Shown in pieces: positions 43,508 through 52,338 of a stretch of DNA of 64,000 bases. The stretch comes from Deltaproteobacteria bacterium. GTDB lineage: Bacteria; UBA10199; JACPAL01. The stretch lies in NCBI GenBank assembly GCA_016180845.1, contig JACPAK010000001.1:150836-214835 (forward strand), read 5' to 3'. The position numbers were made by a program, and so were the translations under genes. The notes beneath the pieces were generated by a model. That model made no database searches, had not been told where the DNA came from, and was given only the letters and a program-made list of their open reading frames with translations. Position 1 is the stretch's first letter; each line of letters begins with the position of its first letter.

Positions 43508-44388
43508 GAACAGCCCCCCTCGATTTCCTCTGAGATCCTTTCCACCTCAGCCAAACCGAATTGGCGCGAATAAACAAAAGGAATAGAAATTATTTTTTCT
43601 TGAGGAAAGTTTTGCTTCAGCTTGAGTCCATATTCCCGAGAAAGCTGGGCACGGGTCCAATGATGGGTAAAGGTACCGGGAAGGATATTTTTGATTTTCT
43701 CCCACTCGGCTTTGGAAAAAGGAGACTCAACCACCTGATTCAAAAAAACCGGTCCCAGTTTCAGATCCAGCTTTTGCTTGAGCCACTCGGCCGTTTCGAT
43801 CGTCTCAGTCACCGGCATTTCTTCGGGAAGGGCGACACAAGCGATCGCCGTCATTTCATGATCGTGCAAGATCTCATCGATACGATGGGAATGGGTCCAG
43901 AGGGGGCCAAAACGAACCGCACTGGAAACAACCGACGAAATCTGGAGAAGGGCGATACTATGTCCTGACGAAGGGGCATCGACGATAATCTGATCATAAG
44001 AATCGATGAGTGAATAAATCTTGCCGATCGACATCAGATCAGGAAGTCCCGGCGTCCCATCAATGAAATTACTGACCAGACGGTTTTCGAAAATGGCGCG
44101 ATAGAGACTTTTCAATTTAATCTGTTTCAGAACATATTCTTTGAAGGCCTCATGAGGATGGATATTGATCCCCCAAAGTCTTGGGAGGAGTTCGACCTCC
44201 CGATACCCGATCGGTGGGCATTGAAGGAGATGGGCAACCTGCTCTTCAGAATGAATCTCGGCCAGGAGAACCTTGCGTCCCGATTCGGCCGCGAGAAGGG
44301 CCAAGGCGAGACTGACAGTCGTCTTCCCAACACCCCCCTTCCCCGAGACAAAAATCAACTTCTTAGAAAGGAGAGAGGAGGCCTTCAC
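43504..44388 (-). CDS. ArsA/Get3-like ATPase, first gene
   Basis: A 294-residue relative of the next gene. The Walker A motif is VSGKGGVGKTTVSLA and the switch region is QIIVDAPSSGHSIALLQIS. The C-terminal part ends with FGLAEVERISEEIE. It is shorter than classical ArsA and may pair with the second ATPase as a heterodimer (inference). It begins directly after the phaR stop, so it is in the same transcript as phaR and probably tatA. Confidence 0.85.
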   Translation of the reverse strand: MKASSLLSKKLIFVSGKGGVGKTTVSLALALLAAESGRKVLLAEIHSEEQVAHLLQCPPIGYREVELLPRLWGINIHPHEAFKEYVLKQIKLKSLYRAIFENRLVSNFIDGTPGLPDLMSIGKIYSLIDSYDQIIVDAPSSGHSIALLQISSVVSSAVRFGPLWTHSHRIDEILHDHEMTAIACVALPEEMPVTETIETAEWLKQKLDLKLGPVFLNQVVESPFSKAEWEKIKNILPGTFTHHWTRAQLSREYGLKLKQNFPQEKIISIPFVYSRQFGLAEVERISEEIEGGCS

Positions 44389-44835
44389 TTACTTTTCATA
44401 TTTTTTGAGTTGGGTCTCGAGCAGATCAATCTTCTTTCGGAGGGCCCGGATCTCTGATTGCACCGAGGGAAGTGAAGAGACCGATTCAATCGCCGTTTTT
44501 AGCTTTTTCTCCGCCTCTTCGCGCGCATGAGTAATCGAAGAGACTCCCGTTTGGACAAAATCGACAATCTTCTCTCCGCCACTTTGAATAATATTTCTGA
44601 GCGCCGGAAGAGGGAGAAGACTCTTTTTCTGTTTCTCCTGCTCGAAGATAATCTGGGTCAACGTCACACTCGTCAGATCGTCCTGAGTCTTGTTGTCGAT
44701 CACCTGAACATCTTCCCCTTCACGAATCATCTCGGCAATTTCCTCCAACGTCACATAGCGACTCGAAAGGGTATCGTAGAGCTTCCGGTTCGGGTATCGT
44801 TTGACGAGTCTTTTTTTCTTATTAAGCGGCTGCAT
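44389..44835 (-). CDS. phaR: Polyhydroxyalkanoate synthesis regulator PhaR
   Basis: A 148-residue protein with the PHB/PHA accumulation regulator DNA-binding domain at the N-terminus (RLVKRYPNRKLYDTLSSRYV, LEEIAEMIREGEDVQVIDNK, DLTSVTLTQIIFEQE). The C-terminus is a coiled coil (SEIRALRKKIDLLETQLKKY). PhaR binds polyhydroxybutyrate and represses granule protein genes. The storage-polymer link fits the crotonyl/hydroxybutyryl-CoA genes elsewhere in the window. It overlaps the upstream helical gene by 14 bases. Confidence 0.9.
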   Translation of the reverse strand: MQPLNKKKRLVKRYPNRKLYDTLSSRYVTLEEIAEMIREGEDVQVIDNKTQDDLTSVTLTQIIFEQEKQKKSLLPLPALRNIIQSGGEKIVDFVQTGVSSITHAREEAEKKLKTAIESVSSLPSVQSEIRALRKKIDLLETQLKKYEK

Positions 44836-45232
44836 GGTGAATTTTTCCTTTCTTCCCCCCCATCTCTTTCCGAAGCGTTGTCACGATCGTTTCAAGTGCC
44901 TCTCGTTTCAATTGCGTCTTTGGTGATGTGGATCGTGAAAACCTCCCGATCTCAACCTCCAAGACCCCCAGAATTGATTGAAAAATCGCCTGCCGCATCT
45001 CCTCGGCCTTTTTTTCGTCTCCATCTGGCAGCTTATCAAGAACGGCTGTGGTAAGTCCCTTTACCTGAGACAAAACATCTTTCGTCGCCCCCTCTGCATA
45101 CCGATCGGCAAGTTCAAGGAGGCTCTGAAAGAGAAGCAACACCTCACGTCCTGCCTGAAAGAGATGACGCCTCGCTATCCCGAGTTGGCTGAAGAGACCG
45201 GCAAGCGACGAGACCTCGTCCCACTTACCCAT
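44822..45232 (-). CDS. Hypothetical helical protein
   Basis: An unrecognised 136-residue, almost wholly helical protein ([58 protein letters not shown]). It lies between tatA and phaR with short overlaps on both sides. A granule-associated (phasin-like) role is conceivable given the phaR neighbour, but only context supports that. It has no signal peptide or cysteine. Confidence 0.7.
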   Translation of the reverse strand: MGKWDEVSSLAGLFSQLGIARRHLFQAGREVLLLFQSLLELADRYAEGATKDVLSQVKGLTTAVLDKLPDGDEKKAEEMRQAIFQSILGVLEVEIGRFSRSTSPKTQLKREALETIVTTLRKEMGGKKGKIHHAAA

Positions 45233-45428
45233 TCTTCGGCTCCTTGTTTTCTTTTTCGTCCTTGCCCTTCAATGAACCCTTGAAATTCTTGATCGCCTGT
45301 CCCAGCGAAGAACCGATCGAAGGAAGCTTGCCCGCCCCAAAGACAATCAGGACGATCAAAAAAACCAGAATCAGCTCCCAAGGCCCGAGGCCACCGATTC
45401 CCATCTGCGTCATAGGAATGTTAAGCAT
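45225..45428 (-). CDS. tatA: Sec-independent protein translocase subunit TatA
   Basis: A 67-residue protein: a short N-terminus, one membrane helix ([20 protein letters not shown]), the conserved FGAGKLP hinge and an amphipathic helix ([19 protein letters not shown]), then a charged tail. This is TatA/E. The start may be Met1 (45428) or an internal Met at 45413 or 45404; none has a strong ribosome binding site. No tatB or tatC is near. Confidence 0.93.
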   Translation of the reverse strand: MLNIPMTQMGIGGLGPWELILVFLIVLIVFGAGKLPSIGSSLGQAIKNFKGSLKGKDEKENKEPKNG

Positions 45429-45475
45429 GCGTCATGGATTATCACCCTGCTCAGGGGTTGTCTAGTGCTTCGTCT

Positions 45476-46126
45476 TCAGAGATTTGCGCGTAGCGCAGCG
45501 ATGGTTTTCTTATAATCAGAACTCTTGAATATCGCCGAGCCGGCGACGAAGGCGGTCGCACCGGCTTGGGAGGTAAGGTAAATATTGTCCGGCTTGATCC
45601 CGCCATCCACTTCGATATCAATCTGGAGATTTTTGCTTTGCAAAATCTTTTTCAGCTCCTCAACCTTTGAAACACAAGAAGAGATAAAACCTTGGCCGGG
45701 AAAACCAGGATCAACGGTCATGATCAGGACCATATCCACTTCACTCAAAACAGGGAGAATAGCCGAAACTGATGTCGCCGGATTGATCGCGACCGAGGCC
45801 TTCGCCCCCAGTTTATGAATTAGCGCCAGCGTCCCCTTCAGATCTCGGCAGGCCTCGTAGTGGACCGAGATCGAATCAGCTCCCGCCTTCACAAATTCAG
45901 GAATATATTTTTCGGCGTTTTCAATCATCAGGTGGGCATCGAGGGGAAGCTTCGTCGCCCGCCGCGCCGCCTCGACCAAAATTGGCCCAGCGGTGATATT
46001 CGGGACAAAATGGCCATCCATGATATCGAGATGGATCCAGTCGGCACCCGCCCTTTCAACCGCCTGAATCTCTTCGGCAAGCCGTCCAAAATCTGCAGAT
46101 AATATGGAAGGGGCGATTTTTTTCAC
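45476..46126 (-). CDS. rpe: Ribulose-phosphate 3-epimerase
   Basis: A 216-residue TIM barrel. IAPSILSADFGRLAEEIQAV, WIHLDIMDGHFVPNITAGP, DAHLMIENAEKYI, MTVDPGFPGQGFI and DIEVDGGIKPDNIY carry the metal ligands and catalytic Asp residues. It interconverts ribulose-5-phosphate and xylulose-5-phosphate in the pentose phosphate pathway. The start is GTG (complement at 46124-46126), 6 bases after the end of the coiled-coil fragment upstream. Confidence 0.95.
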   Translation of the reverse strand: MKKIAPSILSADFGRLAEEIQAVERAGADWIHLDIMDGHFVPNITAGPILVEAARRATKLPLDAHLMIENAEKYIPEFVKAGADSISVHYEACRDLKGTLALIHKLGAKASVAINPATSVSAILPVLSEVDMVLIMTVDPGFPGQGFISSCVSKVEELKKILQSKNLQIDIEVDGGIKPDNIYLTSQAGATAFVAGSAIFKSSDYKKTIAALRANL

Positions 46127-46132
46127 AGGCTT

Positions 46133-46359
46133 TCAGGCAATTTTACGCTCGATCTTGTCGACACGACGCTTGAGCTTCTCCTGCTCTTCACCAAAAACCC
46201 GAATATCCTCGGCGAGGGAGGTGTAAACCTTGTGTTTGTAGCCTTTAATTCAACAAATTCTTTGTCATGCCTTTCCAATATCTTCTTCACATCCGTAAAT
46301 TGGTCGTTGTGTGTCTCGAGAACTTTGAGTATTTGATCAATTTTAGAGTCCGTTGGCAT
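46133..46359 (-). pseudogene. Small coiled-coil protein with a frameshift
   Basis: From the ATG at 46359 the frame reads PTDSKIDQILKVLETHNDQF and DVKKILERHDKEFVELK, then turns to Ser/Arg/Pro-rich nonsense. In another frame the sequence continues as KHKVYTSLAEDIRVFGEEQE and KLKRRVDKIERKIA up to a stop at 46133. The two halves make a sensible coiled coil of about 73 residues, so one indel near 46245-46255 separates them. The gene may be a pseudogene or affected by a base-call error. It has no known function and lies directly upstream of rpe on the same strand. Confidence 0.55.
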
Positions 46360-46470
46360 ATGGGGCATATGGTTGGATGTTAGAAGAAAATTTCAAAAAA
46401 ACAAGCAACTTTTAGAAATGGCTGAGGATAAGCTCAGCGTTAATTGTAAGTTATCATTAAGGAGGGGTTT

Positions 46471-46926
46471 ATGGCACTGAACACATTATTAATTGGCTCG
46501 CGATACGGAAGGGATTTAGAAAATGATATCGCTAAGCAAGACGCTCAAACGTTTGGTGTCCTTTCAGGAATCATCGCTTCAGTTACTTTTGCAGTTGCCG
46601 AATATAGATCGAACCCTCTCCTAACAGCGAAGAAATTCGGGAAATTGGGTGCGATTGCAGGTGCCGGTTTTATTGGGACTATCAGTCTTTTTTCAAATAT
46701 TTTTTTTTATGATCGAGGAGAGCGAACTGTTTGGGAGGCAACAGGTTCGACAATTGGATATTCTGTTGGTGGGGGGATAGCGACCGGTTTTGCTGCAGCT
46801 CTTGCCGGCTCCATTGGGAAGAGATGGGACCGCCATTTTGTGCCATTTTCTACCTTATTAGGTTTGGCCATTGCGCTAGGGTCAGGCTATCTTATCGCTC
46901 AAATATTATCTGAGATAACTTCCTAG
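46471..46926 (+). CDS. Hypothetical membrane protein
   Basis: A 151-residue protein with an excellent ribosome binding site (AAGGAGG, 6 bases before the ATG). It has four hydrophobic helices (FGVLSGIIASVTFAVA, IAGAGFIGTISLFSNIFF, GYSVGGGIATGFAAALAG, LLGLAIALGSGYLIAQIL), with Gly-zipper-like spacing in the third. No family is recognised. Its 3' end overlaps the convergent fmt gene by 21 bases. Confidence 0.72.
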   Translation: MALNTLLIGSRYGRDLENDIAKQDAQTFGVLSGIIASVTFAVAEYRSNPLLTAKKFGKLGAIAGAGFIGTISLFSNIFFYDRGERTVWEATGSTIGYSVGGGIATGFAAALAGSIGKRWDRHFVPFSTLLGLAIALGSGYLIAQILSEITS

Positions 46927-47886
46927 TTTTAAGGGATGCCCTTTTAGAAACTCAGCGGCCAACATCCTCTTCTTCCCCTCCAGCTGCAGTTCGTGGATGA
47001 CAAGAGAACCCTTACCGCAACCGATCTCGATCCCTTCGGGAGAAATCGCCAGGACCTCTCCCGGTTTTCCACTTTTATCGGAGACTGAAGCCCGATGAAT
47101 TTTAAGAAGCTTCCCCTGAAGATGCGTGAAGGCACCCGGCCACGGAGTGACCCCCCGAATCTGATTCAGAAGTGTCGTCGCCTTCTTCGAGAAATCGAGC
47201 TGCCCATCCTCTTTCTTGAGGGAGGGGGCAAGCGTCGCCTCTGATTCATTCTGTGGAGTCGGGCGAAGATCCCCCTTTTCTAAAAGCCCGATCGTCTCAA
47301 CGAGAAGCTGGGCGCCGCTATTCGCAAGCCGCTGGCCAAGCGTCTCTGCGGTCTCGTCCGATTCAATAGAAACCTTCTTCTGCATCAGGATCGGACCGGC
47401 ATCCAGTTTTTCCACCATGAACATCGTCGTCACCCCGGTCTCTTCCTCGCCATTGATAAGCGCCCACTGCACCGGCGCCGCCCCGCGATATTTTGGGAGT
47501 AATGAAAAGTGCAGGTTCACACAATGTTTGGGGATTTCCAAAATCTCTTTTGGAAGAATCTTGCCATACGCGACGACAACAATCAGATCCGGCGCGAGTC
47601 CTTTTAATTTTTCAAAAAACGAAACGTCTCGAATTTTTTCTGGTTGAAGAAGAAGGAGATCGTGATCTTTCGCAAATTCAGCCACCGCACACGAGGTGAT
47701 CTTCTGTCCCCGCCCCGCCGGACGATCCGGTTGGGTGATAACCGCTACAATACTTTCACCACTCTCCACCAACGCCTTCAGTGAAGGAACAGCGATTTCG
47801 GGTGAACCCATGAAAAGGAGGCGTGGTTTATCCAATGTACGCCGGTCCTTTGCCGTGTTCGACCTCTTCTTCGACCCTTTCGCCAC
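46906..47886 (-). CDS. fmt: Methionyl-tRNA formyltransferase
   Basis: A 326-residue Fmt. LLFMGSPEIAVPSLKALVES, VITQPDRPAGRGQKI, NLHFSLLPKYRGAAPVQWAL (catalytic Asn and His, folate region), DAGPILMQKKVSI and the C-terminal RGVTPWPGAFT define it. It formylates initiator Met-tRNA. The listed start overlaps def by 59 bases; a TTG close to the def stop (about 47833, just before DKPRLLFMG) is the more likely true start, since family similarity begins there. Confidence 0.95.
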   Translation of the reverse strand: MAKGSKKRSNTAKDRRTLDKPRLLFMGSPEIAVPSLKALVESGESIVAVITQPDRPAGRGQKITSCAVAEFAKDHDLLLLQPEKIRDVSFFEKLKGLAPDLIVVVAYGKILPKEILEIPKHCVNLHFSLLPKYRGAAPVQWALINGEEETGVTTMFMVEKLDAGPILMQKKVSIESDETAETLGQRLANSGAQLLVETIGLLEKGDLRPTPQNESEATLAPSLKKEDGQLDFSKKATTLLNQIRGVTPWPGAFTHLQGKLLKIHRASVSDKSGKPGEVLAISPEGIEIGCGKGSLVIHELQLEGKKRMLAAEFLKGHPLKLGSYLR

Positions 47887-48394
47887 GAGCCAATTTCTCT
47901 AATTTCTTCTTATAGAGGTCCCGTTTGAGACGCGAGAGGCGATCGACAAGCAGAATCCCCTCGAGGTGATCGATCTCATGCTGAAAGGCGACCGCCAGGA
48001 GGTCTTCGCCGAGATGCTTAACCATTTTCCCATGCTGATCGAGCGCCTCGACGATAATTTTCTTTGATCGTTCCACCGGAACAATCAACTGAGGGAGCGA
48101 GAGACACCCCTCTTCCCAGATAATCTTTTCTTCGCGTGTGATGATGGTGGGATTGATCAAAACTTTTGGATCGGGCTTCCGTTTTCCTTCTCCTTCAAGT
48201 CGTCCCCCCACATCGACAATCAAGATCCTCTTCAAAATTCCAATCTGCGGTGCCGCAAGGCCAACGCCTGGCGCGTCATACATCGTCTCAAACATATCCT
48301 CGACGAGCTTCTGGATCTCCCGATCAACCTTCTCAACCGACTCTGATTTCTTTTTCAGGAGAGGGTCGGGGTATTTAAGAATATTGAGAATCAC
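47828..48394 (-). CDS. def: Peptide deformylase
   Basis: A 188-residue deformylase with all three motifs: GVGLAAPQIG, EEGCLSLPQ (metal Cys) and AFQHEIDHLEGIL (two metal His and the catalytic Glu). It removes the formyl group from nascent proteins. The C-terminus has a charged extension (KKLEKLARGERVEEEVEHGK). It is coupled to priA by a 4-base overlap and followed by fmt, the common priA-def-fmt order. Confidence 0.96.
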   Translation of the reverse strand: MILNILKYPDPLLKKKSESVEKVDREIQKLVEDMFETMYDAPGVGLAAPQIGILKRILIVDVGGRLEGEGKRKPDPKVLINPTIITREEKIIWEEGCLSLPQLIVPVERSKKIIVEALDQHGKMVKHLGEDLLAVAFQHEIDHLEGILLVDRLSRLKRDLYKKKLEKLARGERVEEEVEHGKGPAYIG

Positions 48395-50349
48395 ATCATC
48401 TCCACTGGATCGACATTCACTAACATCCGTACCCCCGAAGGTAATTCATTTTGTGAAAACCCGTCAAGGATCGGCTGGAGACGTGAATGAAGTTTTAAAA
48501 ACTCCTGACTTTTAATCAGGAGATGCCAGCGACTCTTTCCCCGAATCTTGGACAACGGACAAGGGGCCGGTCCCAGAATCCTGTGCACCCTTGAAACTTT
48601 TTCCGACAACATCCGGATACTGGACGCCACCTTTTTTTCATCCTGCCCTGAGAGAACGATCCGGATCAGCCGACAATAAGGAGGATAACCGGCTACCTGT
48701 CGCACCGCTAGTTCGGCATCGATAAACAATTTCCCATCATGATCACGAGCTGCCAAAAGTCCCGGGTGATCCGGGAAAAAGGTCTGAACAAAAACCTGTC
48801 CCGGTTTTTCTCCACGACCGGAACGCCCGGACACCTGTGTGATCAGTTGAAACGTCCTCTCTGCCGCACGAAAGTCAGGAAGATTCATCGCGGTATCGGC
48901 ATCGACAACGCCGACAAGGGTTAAATCGGGATAATCGTGCCCTTTCCCGACCGTCTGTGTCCCCACAAGGATATCGATCTCCTTTTTTTTCATTCGTGAG
49001 AGAATTTTCCATAATCCCTCACCAGCAGAGGTGTCGCGATCAAGCCGCTCAATCCGAGCTTTCGGATATTTCTCCTTCAATTCCTCCTCGATCTTCTCTG
49101 TTCCAACCCCTTTCGGAGAAAAGGCAGAGGAGTGACAGCGGGGACAAGAGGCCGGTACCTTCTCGCTTGCATCGCAATAGTGGCAGACAAGTTTTCCCTC
49201 TTTTTTATGATAGGCGAGCGAGATTTCGCACCCCTGACAACGCGGGATCAACCCACACGATCGACAGAGAAAAAACGGGGCGAACCCGCGCCGGTTCAGA
49301 AAGATCAGGCTCTGCTCCCCTCTTCTCAAATTCTCGGCGATCGCCGCCTGGAGATCATTCGAAAGAATACCATTCCCGGAGAGACGTCGATCGATCAACT
49401 TGACTTGAGGAAGAGTCGTCCCCTCCGGCCGGCTTGTCAGTTGAAGAAGGGTCATTTTCCCGATCCGGGTCCGATGGAGAGACTCCAGAGAGGGGGTCGC
49501 TGACCCCAAAAGAATCCTCGCCCCTTCTTCCTTTCCCCGCCAGAGCGCAAGATCACGCGCATTGTAACAAAAACGCTCCTCCTGTTTGTAGGAAGGGTCG
49601 TGTTCTTCATCGACAACAATCAATTTAAGTTGAACAAAAGGGAGAAAAATGGCCGATCGGGTTCCGACGACAATAGATCCCCTCTTTTCGCGAACCGTGA
49701 GCCAACTTGCCAGCCTCTGAGCGGGCGTTAGACGGCTGTGATAAGGAGTGATCGAAATCCCGAGCGCCTTTTGAAACCGACCGATCAGTTGCGGGGTCAG
49801 GGAAATCTCGGGTACCAGGATCAGGACCTGATTCCCCTTTTCAACCTCCTCCCTCGCCAGATCGATGTAGATCTCTGTCTTTCCGCTCCCCGTAACTCCC
49901 TGAAGGAGAAACGGACCGGGGGATTGATCGCGTATCCTTCTGATAATTTCCTTCTGTTCACTGTTCAGATCAACACTCATTGCCGGTTCGAATTCATCGT
50001 GAGTTTGGAATGGCTTCCCCTTTCTCCCAACCTTTTTTTCTTTTCCAAAGAGTCCTGGAGGAAGCAGATGTCGGAGAACCTCCCCGATCGGTGTGAAATA
50101 ATAGCGGGAGGCCCAGGTCAGAAGTTTTAGTTGGTGAATCGTCAAGAGCGGCGTTTCATCCAGGACCTTTTCGATCCTCCGAAGCCCCTTGGGAGTCGGA
50201 CCCTTCGCCTCTCCGAGGAGACAACCGATCACCTTCCGATTTCCTAATGGAACAACGACGCGTAAACCGGGCACCGCTTTTGTTGAAGAATCAAATTCGT
50301 AGGTCAGTGTTCCGGCGAGTCGATAAGGAAGCGCCACGTCAACAAGCAT
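48391..50349 (-). CDS. priA: Primosomal protein N' (replication restart helicase PriA)
   Basis: A 652-residue superfamily 2 helicase. The N-terminal DNA-binding domain starts VDVALPYRLAGTLTYEF. Helicase motifs are LLQGVTGSGKTEIYIDLARE (Walker A), VVDEEHDPSYKQEERFCYNA (DEEH) and ILLGSATPSLESLH. A zinc-binding insert has eight Cys (FLCRSCGLIPRCQGCEIS, VCHYCDA, CPRCHS). The end of the helicase core is TQVSGRSGRGEKPGQV. PriA reloads the replisome at stalled forks. It is somewhat shorter than the E. coli enzyme, and all core motifs are present. Confidence 0.96.
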   Translation of the reverse strand: MLVDVALPYRLAGTLTYEFDSSTKAVPGLRVVVPLGNRKVIGCLLGEAKGPTPKGLRRIEKVLDETPLLTIHQLKLLTWASRYYFTPIGEVLRHLLPPGLFGKEKKVGRKGKPFQTHDEFEPAMSVDLNSEQKEIIRRIRDQSPGPFLLQGVTGSGKTEIYIDLAREEVEKGNQVLILVPEISLTPQLIGRFQKALGISITPYHSRLTPAQRLASWLTVREKRGSIVVGTRSAIFLPFVQLKLIVVDEEHDPSYKQEERFCYNARDLALWRGKEEGARILLGSATPSLESLHRTRIGKMTLLQLTSRPEGTTLPQVKLIDRRLSGNGILSNDLQAAIAENLRRGEQSLIFLNRRGFAPFFLCRSCGLIPRCQGCEISLAYHKKEGKLVCHYCDASEKVPASCPRCHSSAFSPKGVGTEKIEEELKEKYPKARIERLDRDTSAGEGLWKILSRMKKKEIDILVGTQTVGKGHDYPDLTLVGVVDADTAMNLPDFRAAERTFQLITQVSGRSGRGEKPGQVFVQTFFPDHPGLLAARDHDGKLFIDAELAVRQVAGYPPYCRLIRIVLSGQDEKKVASSIRMLSEKVSRVHRILGPAPCPLSKIRGKSRWHLLIKSQEFLKLHSRLQPILDGFSQNELPSGVRMLVNVDPVEMM

Positions 50350-50373
50350 GCAGTGAGCCTAGATGAGATCGCG

Positions 50374-50631
50374 CTAGGCAACAACTTTAAAAACTTTGTC
50401 GTGTTCGCGTACCCGCTGAGAAACCTTGATACCAATGTCGTGACCCCTTTTTGCCTCCTGGATTTTATTATGTTCTTCCTGGATCGAGTTGACCGGTTCC
50501 TGAAAATCGGTCGTATGTCCCTTGAAATGGAGCAGGTCTCCGACCTTGATCGCCCCCTTGGTCACTTTAATACCCGCCACACTGGCATGACCAAACCAGT
50601 GTTCGACAAAGCCTATTTCTTCCTCCGTCAT
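50374..50631 (-). CDS. Translation elongation factor-like protein (EF-Tu domain 2-like)
   Basis: An 85-residue beta-barrel protein. VEHWFGHASVAGIKVTKGAI followed by KVGDLLHFKGHTTDFQEPVN resembles domain 2 of EF-Tu-like GTPases without any GTPase domain. The ATG at 50631 follows AGGGGGG; the frame extends 47 codons further but those look non-coding. Small proteins of this type are widespread and uncharacterised, and are often annotated as elongation-factor-like or found with U32 peptidases. It diverges from the ferritin-like gene. Confidence 0.82.
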   Translation of the reverse strand: MTEEEIGFVEHWFGHASVAGIKVTKGAIKVGDLLHFKGHTTDFQEPVNSIQEEHNKIQEAKRGHDIGIKVSQRVREHDKVFKVVA

Positions 50632-50724
50632 ATTATTTATCCCCCCTTTCCTTCTATAAAATTTACCGCTTGTCTCGATTCTTCGCAAGAGATTCCTTGA
50701 CACCTTTTTTGAGGGGTGGAACGG

Positions 50725-51546
50725 ATGGGCAGGATGTCTGAGCCGGTCGATATTAATCGTTTTCTGGATCATTCAGCAAAAATAGAAACCTCCGATCTCG
50801 ACTGGTCCGAGGCAAAAAAACAGAGCCTGACAGAAGAGGAACGTTTTGTCCTCACCTATTTTTCCGATATCGAGGCCCAAACTATTTTCTACTTGAAGGC
50901 CCTCCTGAATACCCGGATCACTGATGACCCTGAATCGATCGCCTTCCTCTCCCTCTGGAACTACGAGGAATATTTTCATGGCCGGGTTCTTTCCCAACTT
51001 CTTTCTGAGTGTGGTGTCCCGCTTGCATCGCAGCGCTCTTCAGAAGTTCGGAATCGGTCAACTTTCTTAGAGAAAATTCGGGCAACCGGTTCGAAACTAG
51101 TCTCTCGTCTCTTCCCCAAATCGTTCCTCGCCCTCTACATGACCTGGGGAGCAGTCAATGAGCTGACAACACTCAAAGGTTATGAGCAGTTGGAACAGAA
51201 GACAAAAAATCCAATTCTAAGAGAACTCTGCCAAAGGATTGCAAAACAGGAGAGGCGTCACTTCGCCTGGTACTACAATAGCGCCAAGGAACGGCTTTCC
51301 CGATCGCGATGGGCGCAAATTTTTACGCGATCGATCCTCAATCTCTTCTGGTCGCCTGTCGGGGCAGCGGTGAAAGGGAAACAAGAGGCAGCTCGACTTT
51401 TTACAACCCTTTTCCCAAGCAATGCAGGAACTACCCTAGGCAGGGAAGTGGATCAGAAAATTTCAGATCTGCCCGGATTGGGAAAGACAGGTATTATGAG
51501 CCGATTCACGCATGCTTGCCAAAAAATATCTCCTATGGTTGTATAG
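50725..51546 (+). CDS. Ferritin-like di-iron protein, acyl-ACP desaturase-like
   Basis: A helical protein of about 273 residues (ATG at 50725 after GAGGGGTGG; GTG 50716 and ATG 50734 are alternatives). The di-iron ligand pattern is visible: Glu in YFSDIEAQTIFYLKAL, WNYEEYFHGRVLSQLL (EE..H), Glu in WGAVNELTTLKGYEQL, and IAKQERRHFAWYYNSA (E..RH). This matches the ferritin-like superfamily and especially stearoyl-ACP desaturase/AurF-type oxygenases. The substrate is unknown. It lies 7 bases before the Fnr-type regulator gene and is probably in the same transcript, which suggests an oxygen-linked role (inference). Confidence 0.75.
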   Translation: MGRMSEPVDINRFLDHSAKIETSDLDWSEAKKQSLTEEERFVLTYFSDIEAQTIFYLKALLNTRITDDPESIAFLSLWNYEEYFHGRVLSQLLSECGVPLASQRSSEVRNRSTFLEKIRATGSKLVSRLFPKSFLALYMTWGAVNELTTLKGYEQLEQKTKNPILRELCQRIAKQERRHFAWYYNSAKERLSRSRWAQIFTRSILNLFWSPVGAAVKGKQEAARLFTTLFPSNAGTTLGREVDQKISDLPGLGKTGIMSRFTHACQKISPMVV

Positions 51547-51552
51547 AGGGCG

Positions 51553-52263
51553 ATGGAAAAACCGGCGAAGCCACGTTGTGAAGTCTGTCCCTCCCGCCTC
51601 CTCGGCGTCTTTTGTACCTTGGAGGGAGGGGTGCTTGACGAATTCAACAAGCACAAGACAACAAACGAATACAAAAAAGGTCAGGTCATCTTCTACGAGG
51701 GAAATCAGGCCTATGGGCTTTATTGTATCTTCTCTGGAAAGGTGAAACTCTACAAAACCGGGGTTGATGGAAAACAACAGATCGTCCGGATCGTCGGTCC
51801 TGGCGATCTTCTCGGTTACCGCGCTTTTTTTTCTGACGAACCGTATCATGCCACGGGAGAGGTCTTGGAAGACGCGACCATTTGTTGTATTGATAAAAAT
51901 GCCTTTCTTTCAGTCCTCGCAAAGAACTCGCAACTTGCCTTTAATGTGATCAAAAAGATGTCAAAAGACCTCCGTGTTGCCGAAGATCTGGCAACCAGTA
52001 TTGCCCAAAAATCGGTTCGGGAGCGAATGGCGGAACTCCTCCTGATGCTGAAGGAGACCTACGGCAAGCAAACAAAGAAGGGGCATGTCATCGAAATTCA
52101 CCTCTCGCGGGAAGAGTTAGCCGAAATGATCGGGATCACACAGGAAACCGCTATCCGTCTCCTTTCCGAATTCAAAAAAGACGGGATGATTGAAGTCAAG
52201 GACAGAGAGATCACGGTGCTCGATTCCAAGTCGCTTCTTGAAACTGCCGGCATTGAATTCTGA
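51553..52263 (+). CDS. Crp/Fnr family transcriptional regulator with possible Fe-S cysteines
   Basis: A 236-residue regulator. Residues 9-21 contain CEVC and a further Cys (C9, C12, C21), an Fnr-like cluster arrangement with wider spacing than E. coli FNR; other Cys occur at about 58 and 111-112. A cyclic-nucleotide-type sensor barrel follows (KKGQVIFYEGNQAYGLYCIF, GPGDLLGYRAFFSDEPYHAT), then the dimer helix. The HTH is LSREELAEMIGITQETAIRL, whose recognition helix keeps the Glu and Arg that contact TGA in CRP and FNR, but has Ile where FNR has Ser. An oxygen- or redox-sensing role is likely. Four TGAT-N4-ATCA palindromes downstream are its best candidate targets. Confidence 0.88.
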   Translation: MEKPAKPRCEVCPSRLLGVFCTLEGGVLDEFNKHKTTNEYKKGQVIFYEGNQAYGLYCIFSGKVKLYKTGVDGKQQIVRIVGPGDLLGYRAFFSDEPYHATGEVLEDATICCIDKNAFLSVLAKNSQLAFNVIKKMSKDLRVAEDLATSIAQKSVRERMAELLLMLKETYGKQTKKGHVIEIHLSREELAEMIGITQETAIRLLSEFKKDGMIEVKDREITVLDSKSLLETAGIEF

Positions 52264-52269
52264 CACAGC

Positions 52270-52281
52270 TGATCAAGATCA
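52270..52281. promoter_or_regulatory. Fnr/Crp-type operator upstream of the orphan sensor gene
   Basis: TGATCAAGATCA is a perfect palindrome of the TGAT-N4-ATCA type. A TTATAA hexamer at 52305-52310 is a good -10 element, placed so that the palindrome centre would be near -41.5, the position of an Fnr-activated class II promoter. It lies 58 bases before the gene at 52339. Confidence 0.65.
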
Positions 52282-52338
52282 TATCCACAACTGAGTCCTG
52301 TCATTTATAAACAAGCTAGCTCATTTACTCTTAGAATT

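Noticed and set aside
42428-44388. Arsenic resistance operon
   Set aside because: The ArsA-like ATPases lack visible metal-binding Cys and there is no arsB, arsC, arsD or arsR; the context is phaR and tatA.
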